Assembly (NCBI GenBank): GCA_902555665.1
Contig: CACDTF010000003.1
Coordinates: forward strand, 1 to 64,000
DNA length: 64,000 nt
Direction of reading: 5' to 3'
From: an uncultured Pelagibacteraceae bacterium
Lineage (GTDB): Bacteria; Pseudomonadota; Alphaproteobacteria; Pelagibacterales; Pelagibacteraceae
Part shown: positions 30,990 to 40,714 of the stretch, piece by piece
Layout: the number at the start of each line of letters is the position of its first letter
Numbering within the stretch: the stretch's first letter is position 1
The notes under the pieces: model-generated
Databases searched by the model: none
Told to the model about the DNA's origin: nothing
Seen by the model: only the letters and a program-made list of their open reading frames with translations
Made by a program: the position numbers and the translations under genes

Positions 30990-32144
30990 TTAATTTAATA
31001 ATCTCTTATACTCTGAATAAGTAGAAAAGCACATTTTTTCAACATTAAATTTTTGAACTATATTTTTTCTTCCCTCATTACCAATTGATTTTAATAGAGT
31101 TTCATCCATGTTAAGAGTTTTTAATATTTTATTACTTAATGATTTAGCATTTCCTGCCTCATATAAAAAACCAGTTTTTTCATCAATTATTGTTTCATTA
31201 GAACCTCCAATGTTACTTGCTATGATTGGTTTTTCCATCGATTGTGCCTCAACAGCAACTCTACCAAAGGCCTCTGGTTCTGTTGAGGCTGAAACAATAA
31301 TATCAGAAACTTTATAAGCTAATGCCATATCGTTACAATGATCTATGAACCTTATTTGTTTAGACAACCTGTATTGCTCCGAAAGTCTTATTAATTTTTT
31401 CTTATACAAATCTCTACCTTGATCACTACCTAGAATGACAGCATAAAATGCTTCATAACCCATTTCTATATTCACTAAATTAATTGCCTCTATAAAAACT
31501 TCCTGTCCTTTCCAGGAAGTTAACCTACCAGGTAAAAGTATAATTTTTTTATCTTTTTCAATTTCCCATTTTTTTAATAATTTTTTTTCATCAATTTCAA
31601 TTTTGGTTGTTGGGTCAAAGTAGTCAACGTTTATTCCTCTAAAAATAACCATTAATTTTTTTTTTTCATTTATATATTTTGAGTAATTTTTTTTAATATG
31701 AGAAAAAATAAAATTAGATCCTGCAATTATTAAATCTGCTCTAGTCATTACTGAATTATATATTTTTTTTATATTGCTCTTAAAATTGTAAGTTCCGTGA
31801 AATGTAGTTACAAATTTTCGTCCTGTGATTTTTGTTGCTAACAAACATGACCAAGCAGGTGCTCTACTTCTCGCGTGTACCAGAGAAATATTATAAACTA
31901 AAATAATTCCAGTTAAGATAAAAGCATTAATTAAAATTATTAAAGGATTTTTACTCTGTACCGGAAGTCTAAATATCTTAACTTTTTTTCTATCTACAAA
32001 TTTAAGTAATTCACCACCACTTGTTACAATAAAAGATTTACAATTATTTTCTGGTAAATAATGCGCTATATCATAACAGCCTGTTTCAGCTCCTCCATAT
32101 CCTAATTTTGGAATTACTTGTAAAACTTTTAAATCAGATGACAT
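30990..32144 (-). CDS. Glycosyltransferase family 4
   Basis: A 384-residue GT-B glycosyltransferase: N-terminal GYGGAETGCYDIAHYL, middle HARSRAPAWSCLLATK, and C-terminal donor-binding STEPEAFGRVAVEAQSMEKPI (E-x7-E). Retaining GT4 enzymes transfer sugars to lipids, LPS or other glycans; the specific sugar is unknown. Its stop is adjacent to thrS start, so it is the first gene of the leftward translation operon, which is an odd companion. It shares a 42-bp divergent upstream region with the alpha/beta hydrolase. Confidence 0.88.
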   Translation of the reverse strand: MSSDLKVLQVIPKLGYGGAETGCYDIAHYLPENNCKSFIVTSGGELLKFVDRKKVKIFRLPVQSKNPLIILINAFILTGIILVYNISLVHARSRAPAWSCLLATKITGRKFVTTFHGTYNFKSNIKKIYNSVMTRADLIIAGSNFIFSHIKKNYSKYINEKKKLMVIFRGINVDYFDPTTKIEIDEKKLLKKWEIEKDKKIILLPGRLTSWKGQEVFIEAINLVNIEMGYEAFYAVILGSDQGRDLYKKKLIRLSEQYRLSKQIRFIDHCNDMALAYKVSDIIVSASTEPEAFGRVAVEAQSMEKPIIASNIGGSNETIIDEKTGFLYEAGNAKSLSNKILKTLNMDETLLKSIGNEGRKNIVQKFNVEKMCFSTYSEYKRLLN

Positions 32145-32186
32145 TTGATATGATTATATATTAATAGACAAAACTTATAAACGATT

Positions 32187-32930
32187 ATGGCAAATTTCAG
32201 ATTTCATCAAATATCGAATACAAAGAAAATTAGACATATTTCCAAAATTTTTAAGAATAGTTCTTTTATAGTTTTTTTGCACGGCTTTATGTCAGATCTT
32301 GAAGGAAAAAAACCAAATGCTTTTTTGAAATTTGCTAAAAAAAATAAAATAAGTTTTTTAGCACTAGAATACTCAGGTCATGGAAAATCTTCTGGAAAAT
32401 TTATAAATGGAAATATTTCAAAATGGAGTAAAGAGACATCAATTTTAATAAAAAAATACGTTAAAAAAAAAGAATTTGTGCTAATTGGTTCAAGTATGGG
32501 TGCATGGATTTCTCTCAATCAATTCAAAATTTTCAAAAAACAGATTAAAGGATTTTTAGGAATAGGGGCTGCTCCCGAATTTTTAGAAAATTTGATGTGG
32601 AAAAAATTTACCAAAAAAATGAAGCAGGAAACAATACGTAATGGTATTTATCAATTAAAACATGCAAATTATGAATATCCAATTACTCTACAACTAATAA
32701 AAGATGGAAGAAAAAACAAAGTCTTAAACAATAAAATTAATTTAAATATTAAAGTAACAATGGTACATGGTGAAAGAGATGAGGCAGTTCCTGTATCATA
32801 TTCAAGAAAAGTTTTGAAATTATTTCCAAATGCTAAGAAAAAATTAAATATTATAAAAAAAGGTGATCACAGTTTATCAAATAAAAAATGGTTAAATATA
32901 ATTTTAAAAGAGCTTAAATTATTAATTTAG
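32187..32930 (+). CDS. Alpha/beta hydrolase, ABHD10-like
   Basis: A 247-residue serine hydrolase. Catalytic triad candidates: Ser in LIGSSMGAW (GxSxG), Asp in HGERDEAVP, His in GDHSLS. The oxyanion region is FLHGFMSDLEGKK and EYSGHGKSSGKF follows; together these resemble the mitochondrial ABHD10 (acyl-protein thioesterase/glucuronidase) group. The true substrate is unknown. It is flanked by the divergent glycosyltransferase and the convergent gltB, whose 3' ends overlap by 4 bp. Confidence 0.8.
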   Translation: MANFRFHQISNTKKIRHISKIFKNSSFIVFLHGFMSDLEGKKPNAFLKFAKKNKISFLALEYSGHGKSSGKFINGNISKWSKETSILIKKYVKKKEFVLIGSSMGAWISLNQFKIFKKQIKGFLGIGAAPEFLENLMWKKFTKKMKQETIRNGIYQLKHANYEYPITLQLIKDGRKNKVLNNKINLNIKVTMVHGERDEAVPVSYSRKVLKLFPNAKKKLNIIKKGDHSLSNKKWLNIILKELKLLI

Positions 32931-35900
32931 CTTACTTTTTTTATATCTTTTTTTAAAGTAATTGGATTTTTTAATTTATCCAACATTTCTTTAGGACACA
33001 CCTGAACAAAATTATTTACTTCATCTTCAAAGTTTTCAATTATTTTTTTCGATAATTGAGACTCAGTTTCTTTAAAATGCTCACTGACTAAATTTTTTAA
33101 ATATTCTTTCCAATAATCTGTCTCTATATTTTGCCAAACTACTGACTCTGGATTTACTTTCTTTTCAAATTGTTGAGATTTATCATATATAAAGGCCATT
33201 CCACCTGTCATACCAGCTGCAAAATTATCACCAACATCTCCTAAAATTGCTACAGTTCCACCAGTCATATATTCACATCCATTAGAGTCGCATCCTTCAA
33301 TTACTGTAATTGCACCAGAATTTCTAACTGAAAATCTTTCACCAGCTTGGCCAGCAGCAAAAAGTTTTCCCGAAGTAGCTCCGTAAAGAACAGTATTTCC
33401 TAAAATTGTATTCTCATTTGAAACTAAGTTGCTCTCTTCAGGTAATTTTATTGAAATAGTGGCTCCTGACAAACCTTTACCAACATAATCATTTGCATCT
33501 CCCTTTAATACAAGTTTTAAACCTTTAGAAGAAAATGCACCAAATGATTGACCCGCTGATCCTTTAAAATTTAAAACTAAAAAGTTTTCATCAATTTTTT
33601 CATAACCGTATTTTTTATACAAATGATGAGAAATTCTTGTGCCTACTGCCCTGTTAGTATTTTTTATTTGGTATTCTTTCTCAATTTTTTCAGAATTATC
33701 TAAAGCTTTTTCGATTTCTGGCCAAATTTGTTGGTCAAGAGTATCTGGTACACTATTTATTTCTTGACCCTCACAATACCTTGGATTATTTCCAGTATCA
33801 GCTTGAACAAATAAAGGATTTAAATCTAAATCGTCTAAATTTGGAGAACCCTTACTTACTTGTTTTAACAAGTCTGTCCTACCAATCACTTCATTTAATG
33901 ATTTAAAACCTAAATTTGCTAATATTTCTCTTACTTCACTAGCTATAAATGTGAACAAATTAACTACTTTTTCTGGAGTCCCAGTAAATTTTTCTCTTAG
34001 CTTTTCATCTTGAGTACAAACGCCTACAGGACATGTATTTGAATGACACTGCCTTACCATTATACATCCCATTGCAACTAATGCTGTAGTAGCAACACCA
34101 TATTCTTCAGCACCCATCATTGCAGCTATAACCACATCTCTTCCAGTTTTAATTCCTCCGTCTGTTCTTAATGTAACTTTATGTCTAAGATTATTTAAAG
34201 TTAATACTTGGTTTGCTTCAGTCAAACCCATTTCCCATGGTATTCCAACATACTTAACACTTGTTTGAGGTGTTGCTCCTGTTCCACCATTGTGTCCAGA
34301 AATCAATATTATATCTGCTTTTGCTTTGGCTACACCAGCTGCAATTGTTCCTACTCCTGAGGAAGCAACAAGCTTAACTCCAATTCTTGCTTTAGGATTT
34401 ATCTGTTTCAAATCATAAATTAGTTGTGCAAGATCTTCGATTGAATAAATATCATGATGCGGTGGTGGTGATATTAAAGTTACTCCAGGAGTTGAATGTC
34501 TAAGTTTAGCAATCTCCTCTGTAACTTTAAATCCTGGTAACTGGCCTCCCTCACCAGGCTTAGCGCCTTGTGCAATTTTAATTTCTATCTCATTACAATT
34601 ATTAAGATAATTAACTGTAACTCCAAATCTTGCAGAAGCTATTTGTTTAACTCTTGAGTTTGCGCTGTCACCATTATCTAAAACTTTAAATCTACTTGCG
34701 TCTTCACCGCCCTCTCCACTACATGAGGCACCTTTGATCCTATTCATACCAGTTGCCAAAGTTTCATGTGCCTCTTTAGATAAGGCTCCATGAGACATAC
34801 TCCCACTACCAAATCTTTTTAAAATATTTTCTATTGGCTCAACCTCAGAAATATCTATTGGCCCACTTAATTTTTTATCCCTGAAATCAATTAAGTCTCT
34901 AAGGTTAATAGGTGGTAAACTGTATATTCCATCCGCATATCTTTTATAGGCATCATAAGAATTAGATCCTACTGCACTTTGAAGTAAATGAATTAATTTT
35001 CCTTGATATTGATGAGTTTCACCATTTTTACGATATCTATATATACCGCCTATCGGCAATATGGTTTCAGAACTTTCAAATGCCTCTTTATGGATTTCTC
35101 TAATTTTTTTCTCTATACCTGTAAGTCCAATACCTGAAATTTTAGAGACAACTCCTGGAAAATAATCTGCAACAATTGTTCTACTTAAACCTACGGTTTC
35201 AAAGTTACATCCACCTCTATAAGAACTTAGAACTGAAATACCCATCTTAGACATGATCTTTAATAAACCTGCGTTTACTGATTTTATGTATCTCTCTACA
35301 CATTCATCAAAGCTAAATTGACCAAATAATTTCTTTTCATGACGCTGAAATAAACTGTCAAATGCTAAATATGGATTTACAGTGGTTGCTCCAACTCCTA
35401 TTAAGGTTGCAAAAGAGTGAGTATCTAAAGCCTCTCCAGATTGAACATTTATTGATACATATCCTCTTAGTTTTTTTTCAATAAGAAATGAATTAATTGA
35501 TCCAACTGCTAAAAGCATTGGTATTGGAAGTTTTAAGTTAGAAAGCTCTTTATCACTTAAGATCAATTGAGTAACTCCCTGTCTTACTGCAATTTCAGCT
35601 TCTTTTTGAATTTTTTTAATTGAATCAAATAAAGTTTCTTCCTCAGAAAAAGTACAATCAATTATAGATGAATTATTGCCAAAAAAATTTATAAATTTTT
35701 CAAATTGAGAATTTGATAATATTGGGCTATTTAAAACATAAATATTTTGCTTTGTTAAATTATCAAAATTTAAAATATTTCCAAGATTTCCAAATCTTGT
35801 TTTCAAACTCATAACCTTGTTTTCTCTTAAAGAGTCTATTGGTGGGTTTGTGACTTGGCTAAAATTCTGTCTAAAAAAATGGTATAACGGCCTATACCTA

Positions 35901-37432
35901 TCTGACAAAACAGCCAATGGTGTATCGTCCCCCATAGATCCAGTTGCTTCTTTAGCATCTTCCGCCATAGGATGCAGTATAAGCTCAAGGTCTTCTAAAC
36001 TTATTCCAAAAGTATATTGCCTTCTTCTTAAATCATCTCCTGAAAAAGAATTTTTTTCATCTGAAATACTCAACTTATCATCTAGGTCGATAATTTGTGA
36101 ATTAAAATGTTTATATTCTTTAGCTAAATAATCTTTTATTTGCTTGTTTGTAAATACTTTACCTTTTTCTATTCTAACTCCAATTATTTCACCAGGACCC
36201 AATCTTCCCTTTGACAAAATTCTTTTTTCATTTAATTCAATCATTCCTGTTTCAGAACCTGCAAATAATAATTTGTCTTTTGTAATTGCGTATCTTAAAG
36301 GTCTTAATCCATTTCTATCATTTGCAGCTATAACCCACTCATTATCAGTTCCAGCAATAGCTGCCGGTCCATCCCATGGCTCCATAGTACTGTTTAAAAA
36401 ATTAAATAATTGTTGGTGATCTTTTGGTAGAGTTTTATTTTTTTTAGACCATGCGTCTGGAACCAACATAAGCTTCGCCAAGGGCGCAGGCTGACCAGAT
36501 ATATTTAATAACTCAAAAACATTGTCTAAAGCAGCAGAGTCTGATGCTCCCTGTTGTATAACAGGTTTTAAGTTTTCAACATCGTCAAAAAGGGGACTGT
36601 TCATCTCTTGCTCATGAACTTTCATCCAATTTTTATTTCCTCTATAAGTATTAATTTCTCCATTATGCGCTATAGCTCTAAAGGGTTGAGCTAAATTCCA
36701 GCTAGGCGCTGTGTTTGTTGAAAATCTTTGATGAAAAATAGCAAACCTTGAAACAAATCTCTCATCTTTTAAATCAAGGTAGAAATCTGAGATAGCTTCA
36801 GCTAAAAACATTCCCTTGTAAATGATAGACTTAGAACTCAATGAACAAATATAAAAATTGTTTAAAGATTTTTTAAAAGCTTCGTTTTCTATCTTTCTTC
36901 TAGTTTCATAAATTTTTCTTTCTAAATCTTTATTTGTTAATTCTGGATTATAAGGTTTAAACAATACTTGGATAATTTCAGGCATTGTTTGGAATGCCTT
37001 TTCTCCTAAAACTTTTGGATTAACTGGAACTTGTCTCCAACCGTAAATACTAAAATCATTTTTTGTTAATTCACTTTCAACGATAGTTTTGCAACTTTCT
37101 TGTGCTGCATAATCATTACGAGGCAGAAATATCATGCCCACACATATTTCAGAATTATTATGTGTGTGTCCTGTCACTTCTATCTTTTCAATGAAGAAAT
37201 CTTTTGGTATTTCAACATGAATTCCAGCTCCATCACCAGTTTTCCCATCGGCATCTACAGCGCCTCTGTGCCAAACAGCTTTTAACGCTTCAATACCATA
37301 TTCTACAACTTTACGAGATTTTTTACCTTCGGTTGATGCAATTATACCAACACCACAAGCATCATGCTCCATGTCTTCTAAATAAACATTATTTTCTTTT
37401 AAAAGGTGAAGGTTCTTTTTATAATTTTCCAT
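32927..37432 (-). CDS. gltB: Glutamate synthase (NADPH) large subunit
   Basis: Converts glutamine plus 2-oxoglutarate to two glutamates. The N-terminal class II glutamine amidotransferase has its nucleophile in EHDACGVGII near residue 26, preceded by a short propeptide. Then come the central domain, the FMN-binding synthase domain (GEGGEDASRF, GAKPGEGGQLPG), the 3Fe-4S loop CIMVRQCHSNTCPVGVC, and a C-terminal beta-helix (GSAGQSFGAF). Length 1501 is full. Its ATG overlaps the gltD stop by one base. Ammonia assimilation by GS-GOGAT is central for an oceanic oligotroph. Confidence 0.98.
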   Translation of the reverse strand: MENYKKNLHLLKENNVYLEDMEHDACGVGIIASTEGKKSRKVVEYGIEALKAVWHRGAVDADGKTGDGAGIHVEIPKDFFIEKIEVTGHTHNNSEICVGMIFLPRNDYAAQESCKTIVESELTKNDFSIYGWRQVPVNPKVLGEKAFQTMPEIIQVLFKPYNPELTNKDLERKIYETRRKIENEAFKKSLNNFYICSLSSKSIIYKGMFLAEAISDFYLDLKDERFVSRFAIFHQRFSTNTAPSWNLAQPFRAIAHNGEINTYRGNKNWMKVHEQEMNSPLFDDVENLKPVIQQGASDSAALDNVFELLNISGQPAPLAKLMLVPDAWSKKNKTLPKDHQQLFNFLNSTMEPWDGPAAIAGTDNEWVIAANDRNGLRPLRYAITKDKLLFAGSETGMIELNEKRILSKGRLGPGEIIGVRIEKGKVFTNKQIKDYLAKEYKHFNSQIIDLDDKLSISDEKNSFSGDDLRRRQYTFGISLEDLELILHPMAEDAKEATGSMGDDTPLAVLSDRYRPLYHFFRQNFSQVTNPPIDSLRENKVMSLKTRFGNLGNILNFDNLTKQNIYVLNSPILSNSQFEKFINFFGNNSSIIDCTFSEEETLFDSIKKIQKEAEIAVRQGVTQLILSDKELSNLKLPIPMLLAVGSINSFLIEKKLRGYVSINVQSGEALDTHSFATLIGVGATTVNPYLAFDSLFQRHEKKLFGQFSFDECVERYIKSVNAGLLKIMSKMGISVLSSYRGGCNFETVGLSRTIVADYFPGVVSKISGIGLTGIEKKIREIHKEAFESSETILPIGGIYRYRKNGETHQYQGKLIHLLQSAVGSNSYDAYKRYADGIYSLPPINLRDLIDFRDKKLSGPIDISEVEPIENILKRFGSGSMSHGALSKEAHETLATGMNRIKGASCSGEGGEDASRFKVLDNGDSANSRVKQIASARFGVTVNYLNNCNEIEIKIAQGAKPGEGGQLPGFKVTEEIAKLRHSTPGVTLISPPPHHDIYSIEDLAQLIYDLKQINPKARIGVKLVASSGVGTIAAGVAKAKADIILISGHNGGTGATPQTSVKYVGIPWEMGLTEANQVLTLNNLRHKVTLRTDGGIKTGRDVVIAAMMGAEEYGVATTALVAMGCIMVRQCHSNTCPVGVCTQDEKLREKFTGTPEKVVNLFTFIASEVREILANLGFKSLNEVIGRTDLLKQVSKGSPNLDDLDLNPLFVQADTGNNPRYCEGQEINSVPDTLDQQIWPEIEKALDNSEKIEKEYQIKNTNRAVGTRISHHLYKKYGYEKIDENFLVLNFKGSAGQSFGAFSSKGLKLVLKGDANDYVGKGLSGATISIKLPEESNLVSNENTILGNTVLYGATSGKLFAAGQAGERFSVRNSGAITVIEGCDSNGCEYMTGGTVAILGDVGDNFAAGMTGGMAFIYDKSQQFEKKVNPESVVWQNIETDYWKEYLKNLVSEHFKETESQLSKKIIENFEDEVNNFVQVCPKEMLDKLKNPITLKKDIKKVS

Positions 37433-38871
37433 TAAGCTACTCTTTTTTCCACTTTAGATTTACTCTCCAGATAAGTTTTAATTGAAGCTGCTGCATCTCT
37501 TCCATCTTTTATCGCCCAAACAACTAATGAAGCTCCTCTAACTATATCACCAGCAGCAAATACCCCTTTTATATTTGTTTCCATAGTATCAAAATCTGTT
37601 TTAATAGTTCCCCACTTTGTTACTTGTAATTCACTACTATCAAATAAATTTGGTAAATCCTCAGGATCAAAACCTAATGCTTTGATAACCATATCTGCTT
37701 TTGTTTCGTAACTTGAGCCTTCTTGAACTTGTGGCTTTCTTCTTCCTGTCTCGTCTGGATCACCTAATTTAATTTGATCTACAATTATTTTTTCTACTTT
37801 ATTTGTACCTTTAAATTCTTTAGGACTTGATAACCAAACAAACTCAACACCTTCCTCTTCTGCATTTGCAACTTCTCTAGCAGATCCTGGCATATTTTCT
37901 TTATCTCTTCTATATAAACATTTAACAGATTTTGCCTTCTGTCTTATAGAAGTTCTTACACAATCCATTGCAGTATCACCTCCACCGATTACAATAACAT
38001 CTTTACCTTCTGCGTTTAAAATTCCTTTATCAAACAACTCGACATTATCTCCTAGACCTTTTTTATTAGATGCTGTTAAAAAATCCATTGCAGGAAAAAT
38101 ATTATCAAGATCATTTCCAGGTAAGTTTACTTCTCTTGCTTTATAAACTCCTGTAGCAATTAAAATTGCATCGTGTTTTTTTCTCAATTGGTCTAGACTT
38201 GCATCCTTACCAACTTCAAAATTTTGAACAAATTCAATTCCTCCATCCTTTAAGAGTTTTGTTCTTCGCTCTACAACTTCTTTTTCTAATTTAAAATTTG
38301 GAATTCCATAAATTAATAATCCTCCTGCTCTATCATATCTATCGTAGACAGTAATTTTATATCCATTTTTTCTTAATTGTTCTGCAGCAGCTAAACCAGC
38401 AGGACCTGCTCCTATAATTCCTACGCTTTGATTTTTTTCATTCGTTACCTTAATTGGTTTTACCCAGCCCTCAGCCCAAGCATTATCTGTAAGATATTTT
38501 TCTACTGATCCAATAGTTACTGTTCCATGACCAGACTGTTCAATTACACAATTTCCCTCACATAATCTATCTTGGGGGCAAATTCGGCCACAAACTTCAG
38601 GCATATTGTTTGTGCTTTGGGATAATTCATACGCCTCTTTTAATCTTCCCTCTGCTGTCAGTTTGAGCCAATCTGGAATGTTATTACTTAAAGGACAATG
38701 AACTTGGCAAAAAGGTACTCCACATTGTGAACACCTACTCGACTGTTCTTTGGCTTTTTCGTTGATATACTCGTCATAAATTTCGTTAAAATCTTTCTTT
38801 CTCGTATCAACTTCTCTTTTAGGTGGAGTTTGTTGACCTATTTTAACAAATTTGAGCATTTTATCTGGCAT
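37432..38871 (-). CDS. gltD: Glutamate synthase (NADPH) small subunit
   Basis: Supplies electrons from NADPH to GltB. Seen: N-terminal Cys cluster for two 4Fe-4S centres (CSQCGVPFCQVHCPL, CGRICPQDRLCEGNC), FAD-binding GIIGAGPAGLAAAEQL, and NADPH-binding VIGGGDTAMDC. Length 479 is normal. It is the first gene of the gltD-gltB pair; the 183-bp region upstream, shared with uppP, holds two short palindromes. Confidence 0.97.
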   Translation of the reverse strand: MPDKMLKFVKIGQQTPPKREVDTRKKDFNEIYDEYINEKAKEQSSRCSQCGVPFCQVHCPLSNNIPDWLKLTAEGRLKEAYELSQSTNNMPEVCGRICPQDRLCEGNCVIEQSGHGTVTIGSVEKYLTDNAWAEGWVKPIKVTNEKNQSVGIIGAGPAGLAAAEQLRKNGYKITVYDRYDRAGGLLIYGIPNFKLEKEVVERRTKLLKDGGIEFVQNFEVGKDASLDQLRKKHDAILIATGVYKAREVNLPGNDLDNIFPAMDFLTASNKKGLGDNVELFDKGILNAEGKDVIVIGGGDTAMDCVRTSIRQKAKSVKCLYRRDKENMPGSAREVANAEEEGVEFVWLSSPKEFKGTNKVEKIIVDQIKLGDPDETGRRKPQVQEGSSYETKADMVIKALGFDPEDLPNLFDSSELQVTKWGTIKTDFDTMETNIKGVFAAGDIVRGASLVVWAIKDGRDAAASIKTYLESKSKVEKRVA

Positions 38872-38928
38872 AATATTATTTAAGTTTCGGCAAAATATAC
38901 CTTGATTTATGTATATAAAGAATAAAAT

Positions 38929-38947
38929 AGGTCATATATATTGACCT
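38929..38947. promoter_or_regulatory. Palindrome AGGTCA-N7-TGACCT upstream of gltD
   Basis: A perfect 6-bp inverted repeat with a 7-bp AT spacer lies 58 bp upstream of the gltD start, in the gltD/uppP divergent region. The spacing suits a dimeric DNA-binding regulator of nitrogen assimilation, but no regulator can be named. A second small palindrome (GCATA-N5-TATGC) lies at 38992-39006. Confidence 0.35.
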
Positions 38948-39054
38948 TAATTTTTAAATTATTACCGCCAATAAACAAGTTTTTAATTATTGCATAGCTA
39001 TTATGCTTAAATCGAATTGTTTTAAATAAATACTTTATAAGTTACGAAGAAATA

Positions 39055-39819
39055 ATGTTTCAAAATATTATAGAAGTTTTAATTCTCTCTGCAATTCAAG
39101 GAATATCTGAATTTCTTCCTATTAGTTCTTCTGCTCATTTAATTTTGGTTTCTACATTATATGAATTTAAGTCTAGTTCTCTTTTAATTGATATAAGCCT
39201 TCATTTAGGATCTCTAATGGCAATAATTTATTTTTTTAAAGAAGATCTATTTGATGCTAGAAAAAATAAAAGACTTTTAAGTTTAATTTTACTTGGATCT
39301 ATTCCATTAATATTTGTTGGCTATATACTTTATAATACAGGTTTAATTTATCAGTTAAGAAACATAGAATTTATAGCATGGACTACATTAATATTTGCAA
39401 TTATTTTATACATCTCAGACAAAAATCGATTTGATAAAAAAATTTCTTCCAATTTAAATTTTCAGTCGATAATATTTATAGGTATTTTCCAAATCATCTC
39501 TCTTATACCTGGAGTGAGTAGGGCAGGAATTACTATAACAGCTGCCAGAATTTTAAAATTTAATAGAGTAGATTCAAGTAAGATATCTTTTTTACTTTCA
39601 ATCCCAGCTTTGGCCGGAGCTAGTGTCTTAAGCTTTAAAGATATTTTTGAACAATCAATTGAATTTAACTACTTAATTGTTATTGCAATTATATCTTCTT
39701 TTATTTTTTCTTTCTTGACAGTAAAATTCTTTTTAATTTATATTAATAGATTTTCAATGAACGCTTTTGTAATTTATAGAATTATAATTGCTTTAATTTT
39801 ATTTAATTTAATTTATTAA
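39055..39819 (+). CDS. uppP: Undecaprenyl-diphosphatase
   Basis: Integral membrane phosphatase (BacA/UppP) recycling the lipid carrier for peptidoglycan and surface glycans. The two family motifs are present: EFLPISSSAHLIL near residue 19, and PGVSRAGITI near residue 155. Many hydrophobic segments. Length 254 is normal. Its 3' end overlaps the convergent EamA gene by 17 bp. Confidence 0.95.
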   Translation: MFQNIIEVLILSAIQGISEFLPISSSAHLILVSTLYEFKSSSLLIDISLHLGSLMAIIYFFKEDLFDARKNKRLLSLILLGSIPLIFVGYILYNTGLIYQLRNIEFIAWTTLIFAIILYISDKNRFDKKISSNLNFQSIIFIGIFQIISLIPGVSRAGITITAARILKFNRVDSSKISFLLSIPALAGASVLSFKDIFEQSIEFNYLIVIAIISSFIFSFLTVKFFLIYINRFSMNAFVIYRIIIALILFNLIY

Positions 39820-40708
39820 ATATATTTTTTTTAACTAAAGGAAGCAGTTGAGATAAAAGAACTCCACATAGAATAAAAAAACATCCAAGCAGATTGTTGA
39901 TATCTAGAATTTGATTCAAAATAAACCAAGCAGCTATCGTAGCAAATACTCCTTCAAGTGAAAATATAATAGCTGCTGGTGCGGGTGTTATATTTCTTTG
40001 TGCATAAATTTGTAGAACAAATGCAAATCCACCGGATAATATTCCAGCATACAAAATTGAATAAATTTCTTTTAAAATATTATTTAAAATAAATTCTTCA
40101 TAAATAATTCCAATTATAAATGAAAAAATAGCCACAATTAAAGTCTGCGCAGCTCCTAAAGTAAGTGGAAGATTGTATTTAGTTATAATGATCCCAGTAA
40201 AAATAATATGAGTGCTCCAAAATAAGGCTCCAAGAACAACTAAAGTATCTCCTAATCTTATGGTTGCATCATGAAAATTTGTTAATAAATATCCTCCAAT
40301 TAAACATAGAACTACAGAAGGCCATACACTCCAATGTATTGATTTTTTACCAAACAAAAAAATTATAATCGGTACCATTGGTACATAAAAAATTGTAAAA
40401 AAGGCAGCATTTGCAACATCTGTATAAAGCAAAGCAACTTGTTGGAGTGCTGAGCCTAAGAATAAAGAAATTCCAATTAATAATGAATAAATTATGAAAG
40501 TTTTTTTATCTAATTTAAACTCTGATTTAAAATTTTTTAATTCAAATAAAATCATAAGTGGAATTATGGCTAGAAAACCAACAAAAAACCTCACAGCATT
40601 AAATGTAAAAGGGCCAATATTATCCATGCCTGTGTCTTGGGCAATAAAAGTTGTTCCCCAAATAAAAGTGCACAATAAGGCACTAAATAATGATATGGAT
40701 TTACTCAT
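39803..40708 (-). CDS. EamA-family (DMT superfamily) transporter
   Basis: A 301-residue inner-membrane protein with ten predicted transmembrane segments in two EamA repeats; the N-terminal FIWGTTFIAQDTGMDNIGPF and the second-repeat start WSTHIIF are typical. DMT carriers export or import small metabolites such as amino acids or nucleosides; the substrate cannot be inferred. It lies 6 bp downstream of aceF. Confidence 0.9.
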   Translation of the reverse strand: MSKSISLFSALLCTFIWGTTFIAQDTGMDNIGPFTFNAVRFFVGFLAIIPLMILFELKNFKSEFKLDKKTFIIYSLLIGISLFLGSALQQVALLYTDVANAAFFTIFYVPMVPIIIFLFGKKSIHWSVWPSVVLCLIGGYLLTNFHDATIRLGDTLVVLGALFWSTHIIFTGIIITKYNLPLTLGAAQTLIVAIFSFIIGIIYEEFILNNILKEIYSILYAGILSGGFAFVLQIYAQRNITPAPAAIIFSLEGVFATIAAWFILNQILDINNLLGCFFILCGVLLSQLLPLVKKNIFNKLN

Positions 40709-40714
40709 TTTTTA

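Noticed and set aside
35817-36419. Antisense ORFs inside gltB
   Set aside because: They are shadows of a well-supported 1501-residue gene, with no motif or ribosome-binding site.
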